From: a virus
DNA: 32,282 nucleotides
Direction: 5' to 3' (one strand)
Virus record (IMG/VR): IMGVR_UViG_3300004154_000029
Span: 1-32,282 of that record
Shown here: piece by piece, positions 16,381 to 21,935 of the stretch
Layout: each line of letters begins with the position of its first letter
Position numbering within the stretch: position 1 is the stretch's first letter
Translations under genes and position numbers: made by a program
The notes under the pieces: generated by a model
The model's input: the letters and a program-made list of their open reading frames with translations, nothing else
Told to the model about the DNA's origin: nothing
The model's database searches: none

Positions 16381-16718
16381 TTATCTTTCTCTAATTGAGA
16401 TAATGCTTCTAAAATAAGTTTCCTTTGGAGTTCTGGGTTGTTTCCGCAAAGAATACAACTTCTTTTACCAGAAAAAATCTCTAAGTTATCGCCTAGCTTT
16501 TTAGCAAAATCTTTATCCATTAGTTTTTTTACGGCCTCCTCATCCTCTCTCCTTTGTTCTACCTTGGCTTGGGAGACTAATTTACGAATGTTCTTTTTTA
16601 TTTCCTCTCCAGTCTCTTTTATAGCAGCTCGTTCAATTACCGTTCCAAGTAGCTCGTTCCAATATTTATCAAATTTCTCTTCCCATACTCCTTCTATTTT
16701 CTGTGGTTTAGGGGTCAT
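16377..16718 (-). CDS. Hypothetical protein with a CxxC pair, adjacent to RNA ligase
   Basis: The protein has 113 residues. A long charged helix (EEIKKNIRKLVSQAKVEQRR, EDEEAVKKLMDKDF) precedes SGKRSCILCGNNPELQRK, a CxxC that could bind zinc. It is coupled at both ends: its ATG overlaps the TGA of the RNA ligase by four bases (ATGA), and its own TGA overlaps the next ATG. No family is recognised, but the coupling suggests it works with the ligase. Confidence 0.5.
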   Translation of the reverse strand: MTPKPQKIEGVWEEKFDKYWNELLGTVIERAAIKETGEEIKKNIRKLVSQAKVEQRREDEEAVKKLMDKDFAKKLGDNLEIFSGKRSCILCGNNPELQRKLILEALSQLEKDK

Positions 16719-17704
16719 AGCTCGTTTAGTAGGTACTTATTACTGATTGCCTTAAAAGATAATCTTTGCCCCTTGTAAGATTGTTCTACCTTTGGGCGTA
16801 TAACAATTCCCTCCCTTTCCTCGTTGATATTTAAGACACTTTTGCCTTCCGCTATTAAAAGCAAATCGTCTACAGTTTTTGGTAGAGAAAAATTATCATC
16901 TAGTATCGGGACTGTCTTTATTCCAAGCCCTCCACAAAATCCAACAAAGTCTGAGTAGTTAAGATAAAAACCTCCGATATTGTAAACATTGAAGCAATAA
17001 ATATCCTGCCCCTTTTGTTTAAGTGGGTTGCCTTGAACTCCTTCTCCTATCAGTTCGCATTGAATAGCAAAGTTGTCTAGTAGTTTATTTGCTAAGTCAT
17101 ACTGTTTAGCCAGTCTCCACTGTGTCGTTTCACCCTCTGCCAGTTCTAAGTTGCGACTACACACTCCGAATACTCCATCTTTTTTGAAATAGGTTGTACT
17201 TGTGCCGTCTAACTTTTCTGAAATGTAAAATCCAGAAAGTATCTCTGACATATTTTGAATACGCTCCTCGTCTGTCTTTGGAAGAAAAGATGGGAATGAA
17301 CCCTTGGCCTTTCCTGAAAGTTCGTGAGGTATGGGCATTTCGTATTTAATAACTCCTAGTTGTTCAGATACATCATCACCAATATCTCCTAGAATGTCAC
17401 CAACTGGCAACACAAGCCCCTGAGATAGTTGTCCTCTGAGTTTAATAGTCTTTAGCAAGATACCTTCGGTGTCTTTTCCGTCAACAATCATCTTTTTAGG
17501 GTGTTTTCCATTAAGTAAAAACTCGTACTCTGGCTTAATGGGTAAAAAGCTGTCTACTTCAAAGTACAGACACTTACTACCGACCTCAAACTCGTCTTTT
17601 TTAGATACGACCCACCAACTTCTTACTCGGACAGCTTCAATTCTATCTGCTCCCTCAATAGGTTTCTTTTCTTGTATGGTTTCAATGGTAACTAGTTTTC
17701 TCAT
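16715..17704 (-). CDS. ATP-dependent RNA ligase, DraRnl/Rnl5 type
   Basis: In this 329-residue protein an OB-like N-terminal domain (residues 1-125, WWVVSKKDEFEVGSKCLYFE) precedes the nucleotidyltransferase domain, the inverse of most ligases and a mark of the Deinococcus Rnl5 group. The motifs present are I, EKLDG (Lys164, the adenylated residue), III, CELIGEG (Glu217-218), IIIa, CFNVYNI, IV, EREGIVIRP (Glu298), and V, SFKAIS (Lys318). It seals RNA 3'-OH to 5'-P nicks. The start ATG follows TAATTAAAAACTATG, the same 15 bases as at 2859-2873. It lies 13 bp after a membrane peptide gene that itself follows rtcB. Confidence 0.85.
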   Translation of the reverse strand: MRKLVTIETIQEKKPIEGADRIEAVRVRSWWVVSKKDEFEVGSKCLYFEVDSFLPIKPEYEFLLNGKHPKKMIVDGKDTEGILLKTIKLRGQLSQGLVLPVGDILGDIGDDVSEQLGVIKYEMPIPHELSGKAKGSFPSFLPKTDEERIQNMSEILSGFYISEKLDGTSTTYFKKDGVFGVCSRNLELAEGETTQWRLAKQYDLANKLLDNFAIQCELIGEGVQGNPLKQKGQDIYCFNVYNIGGFYLNYSDFVGFCGGLGIKTVPILDDNFSLPKTVDDLLLIAEGKSVLNINEEREGIVIRPKVEQSYKGQRLSFKAISNKYLLNEL

Positions 17705-17717
17705 AGTTTTTAATTAT

Positions 17718-17822
17718 TTAATAATGCACTACATCATTGATAACATCTACTATCAGTACAAATAAGACTATTGGTGTAAGAATAATTAGTATGAGTGCTA
17801 GTAGGGTTAGAAGAAGGTCCAT
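17718..17822 (-). CDS. 34-residue membrane peptide between rtcB and the RNA ligase gene
   Basis: Read on the minus strand from ATG 17822 to TAA 17718. Residues 1-25 are almost all Leu, Ile, Val, Ala and Thr (MDLLLTLLALILIILTPIVL), a single membrane span, followed by an acidic-then-neutral tail (DVINDVVHY). The ATG begins one base after the rtcB stop (TAAC then ATG), and the RNA ligase starts 13 bp later, so all three genes would be co-transcribed. Its length and build resemble type I toxins and small phage membrane regulators, but its role is unknown. Confidence 0.55.
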   Translation of the reverse strand: MDLLLTLLALILIILTPIVLFVLIVDVINDVVHY

Positions 17823-17823
17823 G

Positions 17824-19023
17824 TTATCCTTTAATCACACCAAGGGGGCGAAGTTCAACTAAAATCTTAACTAAGTCTTTTTGGTTATCCATTACTACGT
17901 CAATATCCTTGTAAGCACCAGGAGCTTCTTCTAAGTCCTGTTGAGTCCTCGGTTTACCCAAGACACCCTCCATCTTGGCTTGCTCTTCTTCAAGATTAAG
18001 ACTCCTGATTGCTTCTCCTCTGCCCATTTTCCTACCAGCTCCATGACTACAAGATTCGAAAGACTCTTTGTTTCCTAGACCCTCAACAATATATGATTTA
18101 GTTCCCATTGAACCAGGAATAATGCCGACAGTTCCTTCTCTTGCCAGAGTTGCCCCCTTGCGATGGATAAACACATTCTTTCCAAAGTGATTTTCAAGTG
18201 AAGCGTAGTTATGAGCGATATTTATCATAGGGTCATGCTCTACCCCAAAGATATCTAATATTCTATCCATCATCAGTTTCCTATTAGCCAATGCAAAGTC
18301 TACGCAGTAGTTCATTTCAGTCATGTATTCTTTTCCCAACTGACTGTCCACTGGTAGGAAAGCCAACTGATGTTCTTTTGGAACGCTAGTATGCCATTTT
18401 TCGTTCAACTCGTTAGCTTCTTCATTGTATTGATTGGCTACTTTGTATCCTAGGTTGCGACTGCCTGAGTGAATCATTACCCAGATATGTCCATCAGAGC
18501 CTTTCTGAATTTCAATAAAATGATTACCACCACCGAGGGTTCCAAGCTGATACAATGAGTTTTCAAACTCTTTGCTTATCTTGGGGAATGTGTCAGGGCG
18601 GAAAGAATCGAACTTTCGGTCTCCTGGTTCCAAACCAGGCAGGGTGACCAACTCCCCCACGCCCTGTGGCATATATTTTATATCTTGTTTCTTCTGATGG
18701 TGTCCAAATCCAACTGGCACTTGTTTCCTAATTTCTCCCATAATCCTTTTTAGTTCGTCTTGGGATATATCGGTTAAAGATGTTTTTACGGCACACATTC
18801 CACAACCGATATCTACACCCACGGCATTTGGAATAATTACTCCCTCTGTGGCGATGACACCACCTATGGGCATACCATATCCCTGATGAGAGTCTGGCAT
18901 AATAGCCACATGGCGATAAAGAAATGGAAGATTGGCGAGATTTTTGGCTTGTTCTAAAGCTCCGTCCTCAATGTCATTTAACCAAAGTTTAATAGGTTTT
19001 TTTTCAGTTGATATTACTTTCAT
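17824..19023 (-). CDS. rtcB: RtcB RNA-splicing ligase (GTP-dependent, 3'-phosphate), with embedded tRNA-Pro
   Basis: RtcB joins 2',3'-cyclic or 3'-phosphate to 5'-OH RNA ends, as in tRNA repair. Metal and guanylate ligands are all present: Asp71 and Cys74 (VGVDIGCGM), His168 (GGGNHF), His185 (HSGSRN), His271 (AHNYAS), and His327, the guanylylated residue (SCSHGAGR). I chose ATG 19023 (399 residues); an upstream ATG at 19050 overlaps the previous gene and adds nine non-conserved residues. Residues about 120-144 (QGVGELVTLPGLEPGDRKFD) are encoded by a complete tRNA-Pro cloverleaf in the same strand and frame. Motif content says the enzyme is intact. No archease gene is seen nearby. Confidence 0.9.
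   Translation of the reverse strand: MKVISTEKKPIKLWLNDIEDGALEQAKNLANLPFLYRHVAIMPDSHQGYGMPIGGVIATEGVIIPNAVGVDIGCGMCAVKTSLTDISQDELKRIMGEIRKQVPVGFGHHQKKQDIKYMPQGVGELVTLPGLEPGDRKFDSFRPDTFPKISKEFENSLYQLGTLGGGNHFIEIQKGSDGHIWVMIHSGSRNLGYKVANQYNEEANELNEKWHTSVPKEHQLAFLPVDSQLGKEYMTEMNYCVDFALANRKLMMDRILDIFGVEHDPMINIAHNYASLENHFGKNVFIHRKGATLAREGTVGIIPGSMGTKSYIVEGLGNKESFESCSHGAGRKMGRGEAIRSLNLEEEQAKMEGVLGKPRTQQDLEEAPGAYKDIDVVMDNQKDLVKILVELRPLGVIKG
18593..18666 (-). tRNA. tRNA-Pro(UGG) embedded in the sense strand of rtcB
   Basis: Reading the minus strand from 18666, all arms fit. Acceptor CAGGGCG pairs perfectly with CGCCCTG. The D-stem is GGGG/CCCT (one G-U) with loop AGTTGGTCA (A14, G18G19 and A21 present). 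The anticodon stem is CCTGG/CCAGG with loop TTTGGAA (U33, anticodon UGG), then variable AGACC, T-stem GAAAG/CTTTC with loop TTCGATT, and discriminator A73. C1-G72 and A73 are the bacterial tRNA-Pro identity marks. A37 is unusual, since bacterial tRNA-Pro has G37. No CCA is encoded. The whole tRNA lies inside the rtcB frame. It is unlikely to arise by chance; whether it is processed is unknown. Confidence 0.85.
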
Positions 19024-19033
19024 GGAAGTCAAT

Positions 19034-19354
19034 TTATTTATCTTCGACAAATTTACTAATATCTATTGTTCTCTTTCTACCATTCGCATAAGTGATAATT
19101 ATTGATAAATCACTGCCATAATATCCATTTTGGTCGTTGTAACATGGAATAAAGTAACCATCTATTTTTATTCCCGAGTCCTTGATGCCTTTAACTATTA
19201 GTTTCTCTGGAAAATCGTGTGACATAACATCGGTATCTTCTAGTTGTTTCCAGTCGGCATAAACCATTTCGCAACAGTCTTGTTGGTGAAGGTCCTCCAC
19301 TACGGTTCCGTTGTCAAATTGTAATCCTTTTTCTGAAAATTTTGTTAGTTTCAT
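19034..19354 (-). CDS. Hypothetical protein with a conserved QDCCEMVYADW motif
   Basis: The protein has 106 residues. The HQQDCCEMVYADWKQLED segment is a recognisable signature of a small family of uncharacterised phage and bacterial proteins (I recall this as a DUF, function unknown). The second half is beta-rich (KIDGYFIPCYNDQNGYYGSD, LSIIITYANGRKRTIDISKF). It lies 10 bp before the rtcB start and 1 bp after the upstream gene, all on the minus strand. Three Cys residues (27, 28 and a later one) may bind metal. Confidence 0.5.
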   Translation of the reverse strand: MKLTKFSEKGLQFDNGTVVEDLHQQDCCEMVYADWKQLEDTDVMSHDFPEKLIVKGIKDSGIKIDGYFIPCYNDQNGYYGSDLSIIITYANGRKRTIDISKFVEDK

Positions 19355-19355
19355 T

Positions 19356-19625
19356 TTAGTTTTTATTTAATAATTTACCAAGTGACACATCGTAACTAAC
19401 AGAAGTTGATGTACCAACGCTGGTTCTAAGATCTACGTTACCAGCACTTTCAAAGGAATTATAATCTACTTTTTTTATAGCTTGCATCATTTTGATAGCT
19501 TCTTCCATTGATCTATGCCTAATTAGGCTGGCACATTCCACTATAACAAACTCCAAATCAACTGACGTAAGTTGTGGTAGAAGTCTCTTAACTCTCAAAA
19601 CTGAAATATCACTGACTTTTCTCAT
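19356..19625 (-). CDS. Hypothetical protein, 89 residues
   Basis: The N-terminal 55 residues are helical (LPQLTSVDLEFVIVECASLI, then EEAIKMMQAIKKVD); the C-terminal third is Ser/Thr-rich (RTSVGTSTSVSYDVSLGK). It overlaps the upstream 80-residue gene by 17 bp and ends 1 bp before the next. No family is recognised. Confidence 0.5.
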   Translation of the reverse strand: MRKVSDISVLRVKRLLPQLTSVDLEFVIVECASLIRHRSMEEAIKMMQAIKKVDYNSFESAGNVDLRTSVGTSTSVSYDVSLGKLLNKN

Positions 19626-19851
19626 CTGTATGTTTTTTATTTATTAATCTTACTACTTCTCTAATTACATTTTCGAAGAAATATAGTGGGAGATCAATTT
19701 TATAAACAAAAAACGTATACATCTTTATCTTTATCAACGCCTTGATGATGCTACTGTACTCATCAATTGATCCACCTAACATGTCCGACAACATGTTGTT
19801 TAGATTCTGGTCGTTCTTGATGAATTTGTTAGTGGATACTTTTGCACTCAT
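19609..19851 (-). CDS. Hypothetical protein, 80 residues, with its own promoter
   Basis: The start ATG at 19851 lies six bases after a TATCAT -10 box, with TTGACA 17 bp further upstream, so the predicted transcript begins at or near the A of the ATG. The protein is basic with a hydrophobic middle (IKALIKIKMYTFFVYKIDLP, LYFFENVIREVVRL) that may touch a membrane. It overlaps the next gene by 17 bp. Function unknown. Confidence 0.55.
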   Translation of the reverse strand: MSAKVSTNKFIKNDQNLNNMLSDMLGGSIDEYSSIIKALIKIKMYTFFVYKIDLPLYFFENVIREVVRLINKKHTDEKSQ

Positions 19852-19857
19852 GACAAC

Positions 19858-19886
19858 ATGATACCATGAAACATAACAGGTGTCAA
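19858..19886 (-). promoter_or_regulatory. Sigma-70-type promoter with possible leaderless start
   Basis: Minus strand: a perfect TTGACA (19886-19881), a 17-bp spacer, and TATCAT (19863-19858). A transcription start 6-7 bases beyond the -10 would fall on or beside the ATG of the 80-residue gene (19851-19849). This is the best-formed promoter in the window. It drives the run of genes leading to rtcB and the RNA ligase. Confidence 0.7.
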
Positions 19887-19895
19887 GCGTATAAA

Positions 19896-20126
19896 TTAAA
19901 ACAAGTTCTTACTCTCTTCTTCTGCTTTCTCTTCATTATTTATGATCTCCAAAAGCTCTGGGATTTTCCTTGAGCAACCAACACATAGAGCCGTTCCTCT
20001 TATTATTTCCTCCGAGTCCCTATAATCAAAACCATAGTGAGTTCTCTTCTTACATTGGAAACATTTAAATACCATCCTGGAGTGTCTAATGCCTTTTCTT
20101 TTGTTTTGTGGGCGGGCAGGGTTCAT
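19896..20126 (-). CDS. Small zinc-ribbon protein
   Basis: The protein has 76 residues. Two Cys pairs, FKCFQCKK and LCVGCSRK, about 27 residues apart, form a zinc ribbon. A basic N-terminus (PARPQNKRKGIRHSR) and an acidic C-terminus (NNEEKAEEESKNLF) flank it. It probably binds nucleic acid or a protein partner, possibly as a transcription accessory. It begins 3 bp after the 53-residue membrane-type gene on the same strand. Confidence 0.6.
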   Translation of the reverse strand: MNPARPQNKRKGIRHSRMVFKCFQCKKRTHYGFDYRDSEEIIRGTALCVGCSRKIPELLEIINNEEKAEEESKNLF

Positions 20127-20129
20127 ATA

Positions 20130-20291
20130 TCAACGCTTTAGCAACCTCCCTATTGCCATGTCCTGGTAGTGTGAGACCGTGTAACAGCCCTCAAGACGTT
20201 TCTCATAGCTAGCACTAGTAGATGTATAGGTGAGATAAAGCATGGCAAAAGCAATGGCAAATAGCAAGTGCAGCAATAGTTTAATTATCAT
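20130..20291 (-). CDS. 53-residue membrane or secreted protein, first gene of the minus run
   Basis: Read from ATG 20291 to TGA 20130 on the minus strand. Residues 1-22 (MIIKLLLHLLFAIAFAMLYL) form a signal-anchor or signal peptide, followed by a short polar, Ser/Thr-rich tail with one Cys. Its first bases are the 3' side of a strong hairpin (20290-20326), so the start codon is partly inside a stem. It is the first gene of the minus-strand run that leads through the zinc-ribbon gene toward the RNA-repair genes. Function unknown. Confidence 0.5.
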   Translation of the reverse strand: MIIKLLLHLLFAIAFAMLYLTYTSTSASYEKRLEGCYTVSHYQDMAIGRLLKR

Positions 20292-20326
20292 ACTGCCAGG
20301 GATACGGAAACGATCCCCAGCAGTAT
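20290..20326 (-). promoter_or_regulatory. Hairpin covering the start codon of the 53-residue gene
   Basis: ATACTGC (20290-20296) pairs with GCAGTAT (20320-20326), and GGGAT (20299-20303) pairs with ATCCC (20313-20317), with a CA/CA internal loop. On the opposite strand the tip is CG-GAAA-CG, a GNRA-like loop. The minus-strand ATG (20291-20289) has two of its bases in the stem. It could hide the start in RNA or be a palindromic operator in DNA. Confidence 0.5.
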
Positions 20327-20357
20327 AACAACTAATCTGTTAATGTATTCACCTTAA

Positions 20358-20386
20358 AAGGTACCACAAAACAAACCGCTTGTCAA
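20358..20386 (-). promoter_or_regulatory. Possible promoter of the minus-strand run
   Basis: TTGACA is present on the minus strand (20386-20381). A hexamer 17 bp downstream (TACCTT, 20363-20358) is a poor -10. It lies in the same short region as the plus-strand TATAAT (20392-20397) that ends seven bases before the small-terminase ATG, giving a divergent switch. Confidence 0.35.
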
Positions 20387-20404
20387 TGGTATATAATAAA
20401 AACT

Positions 20405-20872
20405 ATGAGAGATCCAGAAGCCTTGACCTTAAAACAGAAGATGACAGCCCTGAAATATGTAAAGAATGGATTCAACAAAACGGGTGCAGTATTCTCAATA
20501 TATAACACCAAAAGCAGACGTAACGCTAATCAGATAGCTGACAATCTATTCAAAAAGCCCAAGATGCAAAGGGAAGTTAATAAATTGCTAGAAAAGGCTG
20601 GACTGACAGATGAGACAATAGCTAATAAATGGAATGATGCAGTAGCTACAGGATGGGGAGAGAAGGCTACCCATAAAGACGCACTCAAAGCTCTTGAGGT
20701 AGTATCAAAGATTAAGGGATGGATTGGTAAAGAGACTGCACGAGTTGAAACTGATGAAGGTAGAATGATAAAAGCACTAACATTTAAGGAGTTGAAGAAG
20801 AAGTATATGAGTCAAATGAAGTTAGCTAAGCAATTTATGGGTGAGGCAGAAGAGGGACAAGTATTGGAGTAA
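20405..20872 (+). CDS. terS: Terminase small subunit
   Basis: This 155-residue protein recognises phage DNA and recruits the large terminase. The N-terminal part (LTLKQKMTALKYVKNGFNKT, then NQIADNLFKKPKMQREVNKL) is the helix-turn-helix typical of small terminases, followed by LLEKAGLTDETIANKW and a KATHKDALKALEVVSKIKGW oligomerisation helix. The start lies seven bases after a TATAAT box and has no Shine-Dalgarno. Unusually, the large subunit is 3.2 kb further on, with a tRNA-like element, three reverse genes and a non-coding region between them. Confidence 0.8.
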   Translation: MRDPEALTLKQKMTALKYVKNGFNKTGAVFSIYNTKSRRNANQIADNLFKKPKMQREVNKLLEKAGLTDETIANKWNDAVATGWGEKATHKDALKALEVVSKIKGWIGKETARVETDEGRMIKALTFKELKKKYMSQMKLAKQFMGEAEEGQVLE

Positions 20873-20899
20873 AATATTGATATACCCGCTATTTTTACT

Positions 20900-20987
20900 G
20901 GAGACATAGTATAAGTGGCAATTACACACACCAGTAGCCTCACTTTACTATTGGAATGAAATTTTGGTTCGACTCCAAATGTCTCCT
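20900..20987 (+). tRNA. tRNA-like element with abnormal anticodon arm
   Basis: A perfect 7-bp acceptor (GGAGACA 20900-20906 with TGTCTCC 20980-20986), a 5-bp T-stem (TTTGG/CCAAA) with loop TTCGACT (20963-20979), and a 3-bp D-stem (GTA/TAC, 20909-20925) with GG in the loop are all seen. The central part is odd. One fold gives AGTAG/TTACT around CCTCACT (anticodon UCA, but C instead of U33) after a seven-base linker where one base is normal. The other gives a 7-bp CCAGTAG/CTATTGG stem with a ten-base loop. No CCA is encoded. It is either a decayed or divergent tRNA or a tRNA mimic. Confidence 0.5.
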
Positions 20988-21152
20988 CCCTTTTGGAATG
21001 TGCCCTGGAAAACGCCATAAATGTCAGTTTTCAATGTAATCGTTCCCTATTAAGCCCAGAAGAGATGTGTATGTATATCTTATAGTATTTTATATACTGT
21101 CATTTTCGCCGTGTTTTTTAGTGTGTTTTGCCCTACTCACACATCACAAAAA

Positions 21153-21191
21153 ACCCACCCTTTACAGTGTTTTACTCTGTATTAAGTGGGT
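21153..21191 (+). other. Two-part hairpin in the terS downstream gap
   Basis: ACCCAC (21153-21158) pairs with GTGGGT (21186-21191), and TACAG (21163-21167) pairs with CTGTA (21177-21181), with a four-by-four internal loop. No T-run follows, so it is not a simple terminator. It lies just before the stop of the reverse gene ending at 21214. Confidence 0.4.
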
Positions 21192-21213
21192 CTTCCGTCT
21201 AGCGGTTGGCCTC

Positions 21214-21414
21214 TTATTTGCCTCTAAGATAACTGAGGAATTTGATTGAATCAAATGTCTGGTTATCCTTCTTTATCTGCTTGGTAATGGCTGAAATAAT
21301 CAAGAAAATGATATCATCATCTTCAATTATCCCGCAACTGCTTTGATAGTCCATCTGTTCTTGATAGAATGGTCTAAGTGCCTTGGCAATAGTGATATAG
21401 TCTTTTTTAGTCAT
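21214..21414 (-). CDS. Small helical protein, 66 residues
   Basis: I chose ATG 21414 because the shared MTKK start follows the stop of the upstream gene by 1 bp. The upstream in-frame ATG at 21498 would overlap that gene. The protein is helical (KDYITIAKALRPFYQEQMDY, then FLIISAITKQIKKDNQTFDS). It is the last of three tightly spaced reverse genes (21935 to 21214) that appear to be one operon. No family is recognised. Confidence 0.5.
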   Translation of the reverse strand: MTKKDYITIAKALRPFYQEQMDYQSSCGIIEDDDIIFLIISAITKQIKKDNQTFDSIKFLSYLRGK

Positions 21415-21415
21415 T

Positions 21416-21577
21416 TTAGTTGAGTTTTGTTGATGTATACATTTCGTAGATAGCGGCATAATAGCCGTTATCTGAAAATGTTTCGTTTTTATAATCATTG
21501 GCTACACTTAGTTCTTCAGCCCTTTTGACTAACTCTAGTAAAATACTTTTGATTAGGTTTTTTTCTTTTTTAGTCAT
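21416..21577 (-). CDS. Small helical protein, 53 residues
   Basis: Read on the minus strand from ATG 21577 to TAA 21416. It begins MTKKEKNLIKSILLELVKRA, sharing the MTKK start and helical build of its downstream neighbour, so the two may be distant paralogues. It is one base after the 118-residue gene's stop and one base before the next start. Function unknown. Confidence 0.5.
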   Translation of the reverse strand: MTKKEKNLIKSILLELVKRAEELSVANDYKNETFSDNGYYAAIYEMYTSTKLN

Positions 21578-21578
21578 G

Positions 21579-21935
21579 TTAGTTATTATATCTAATTGAT
21601 GATATATCCCCGTAGAGATAGGCTTGATAGACTGTCTCGGCCTGCTCGTCTGTTAGTTGACTGTCGGAGTATGTACCCCAATCAGCAAACCAGTAGACGC
21701 CACCGAGTAACTCGTTGTCTTTATCAAACCTTAGCTTGTAGCCGTCTGATGGGCCGCCCCAGGAAAGTAAAATATTTACTTCCTTGGTTATATCTAGTGA
21801 CAGGGGGTCTCTGTAGTCTTCTAGTTCATCTATAGACTTATCTGACTTGCTAGCTTTCTTAACTAACTTGGCTAGGTCTTTGACTTCATCCTGTGCCATG
21901 TCATATATGGCATTGTTTAACTCTTCTTGAGTCAT
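21579..21935 (-). CDS. Conserved-looking hypothetical protein with WGGPSDGY motif
   Basis: The protein has 118 residues. The second half (LLSWGGPSDGYKLRFDKDNE, then GVYWFADWGTYSDSQLTDEQ) is a recognisable pattern of small uncharacterised phage proteins; I know of no defined function. The first half is charged helix. It opens a tight three-gene reverse operon. Confidence 0.5.
   Translation of the reverse strand: MTQEELNNAIYDMAQDEVKDLAKLVKKASKSDKSIDELEDYRDPLSLDITKEVNILLSWGGPSDGYKLRFDKDNELLGGVYWFADWGTYSDSQLTDEQAETVYQAYLYGDISSIRYNN

Larger units (their letters stand above)
20873..21213 (+). other. Non-coding gap with tRNA-like element and hairpin
   Basis: No convincing gene is seen in this 341-bp gap. 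It contains the tRNA-like fold at 20900-20987 and a hairpin at 21153-21191. A hydrophobic 60-codon frame at 21067-21249 overlaps the hairpin and the reverse gene and is judged spurious. Confidence 0.5.

Noticed and set aside
21186-21240. tRNA-like CCGTCTAGCGGTTGG string and a pairing ATTTG/CAAAT with a seven-base loop
   Set aside because: The D-arm does not close, no acceptor stem forms, the T-loop lacks TTC, and most of it codes for the end of the reverse gene at 21214. Chance similarity.
21067-21249. 60-codon hydrophobic plus-strand frame
   Set aside because: It overlaps a hairpin and the reverse gene, has no start context like other genes here, and hydrophobic frames are common in T-rich non-coding DNA.
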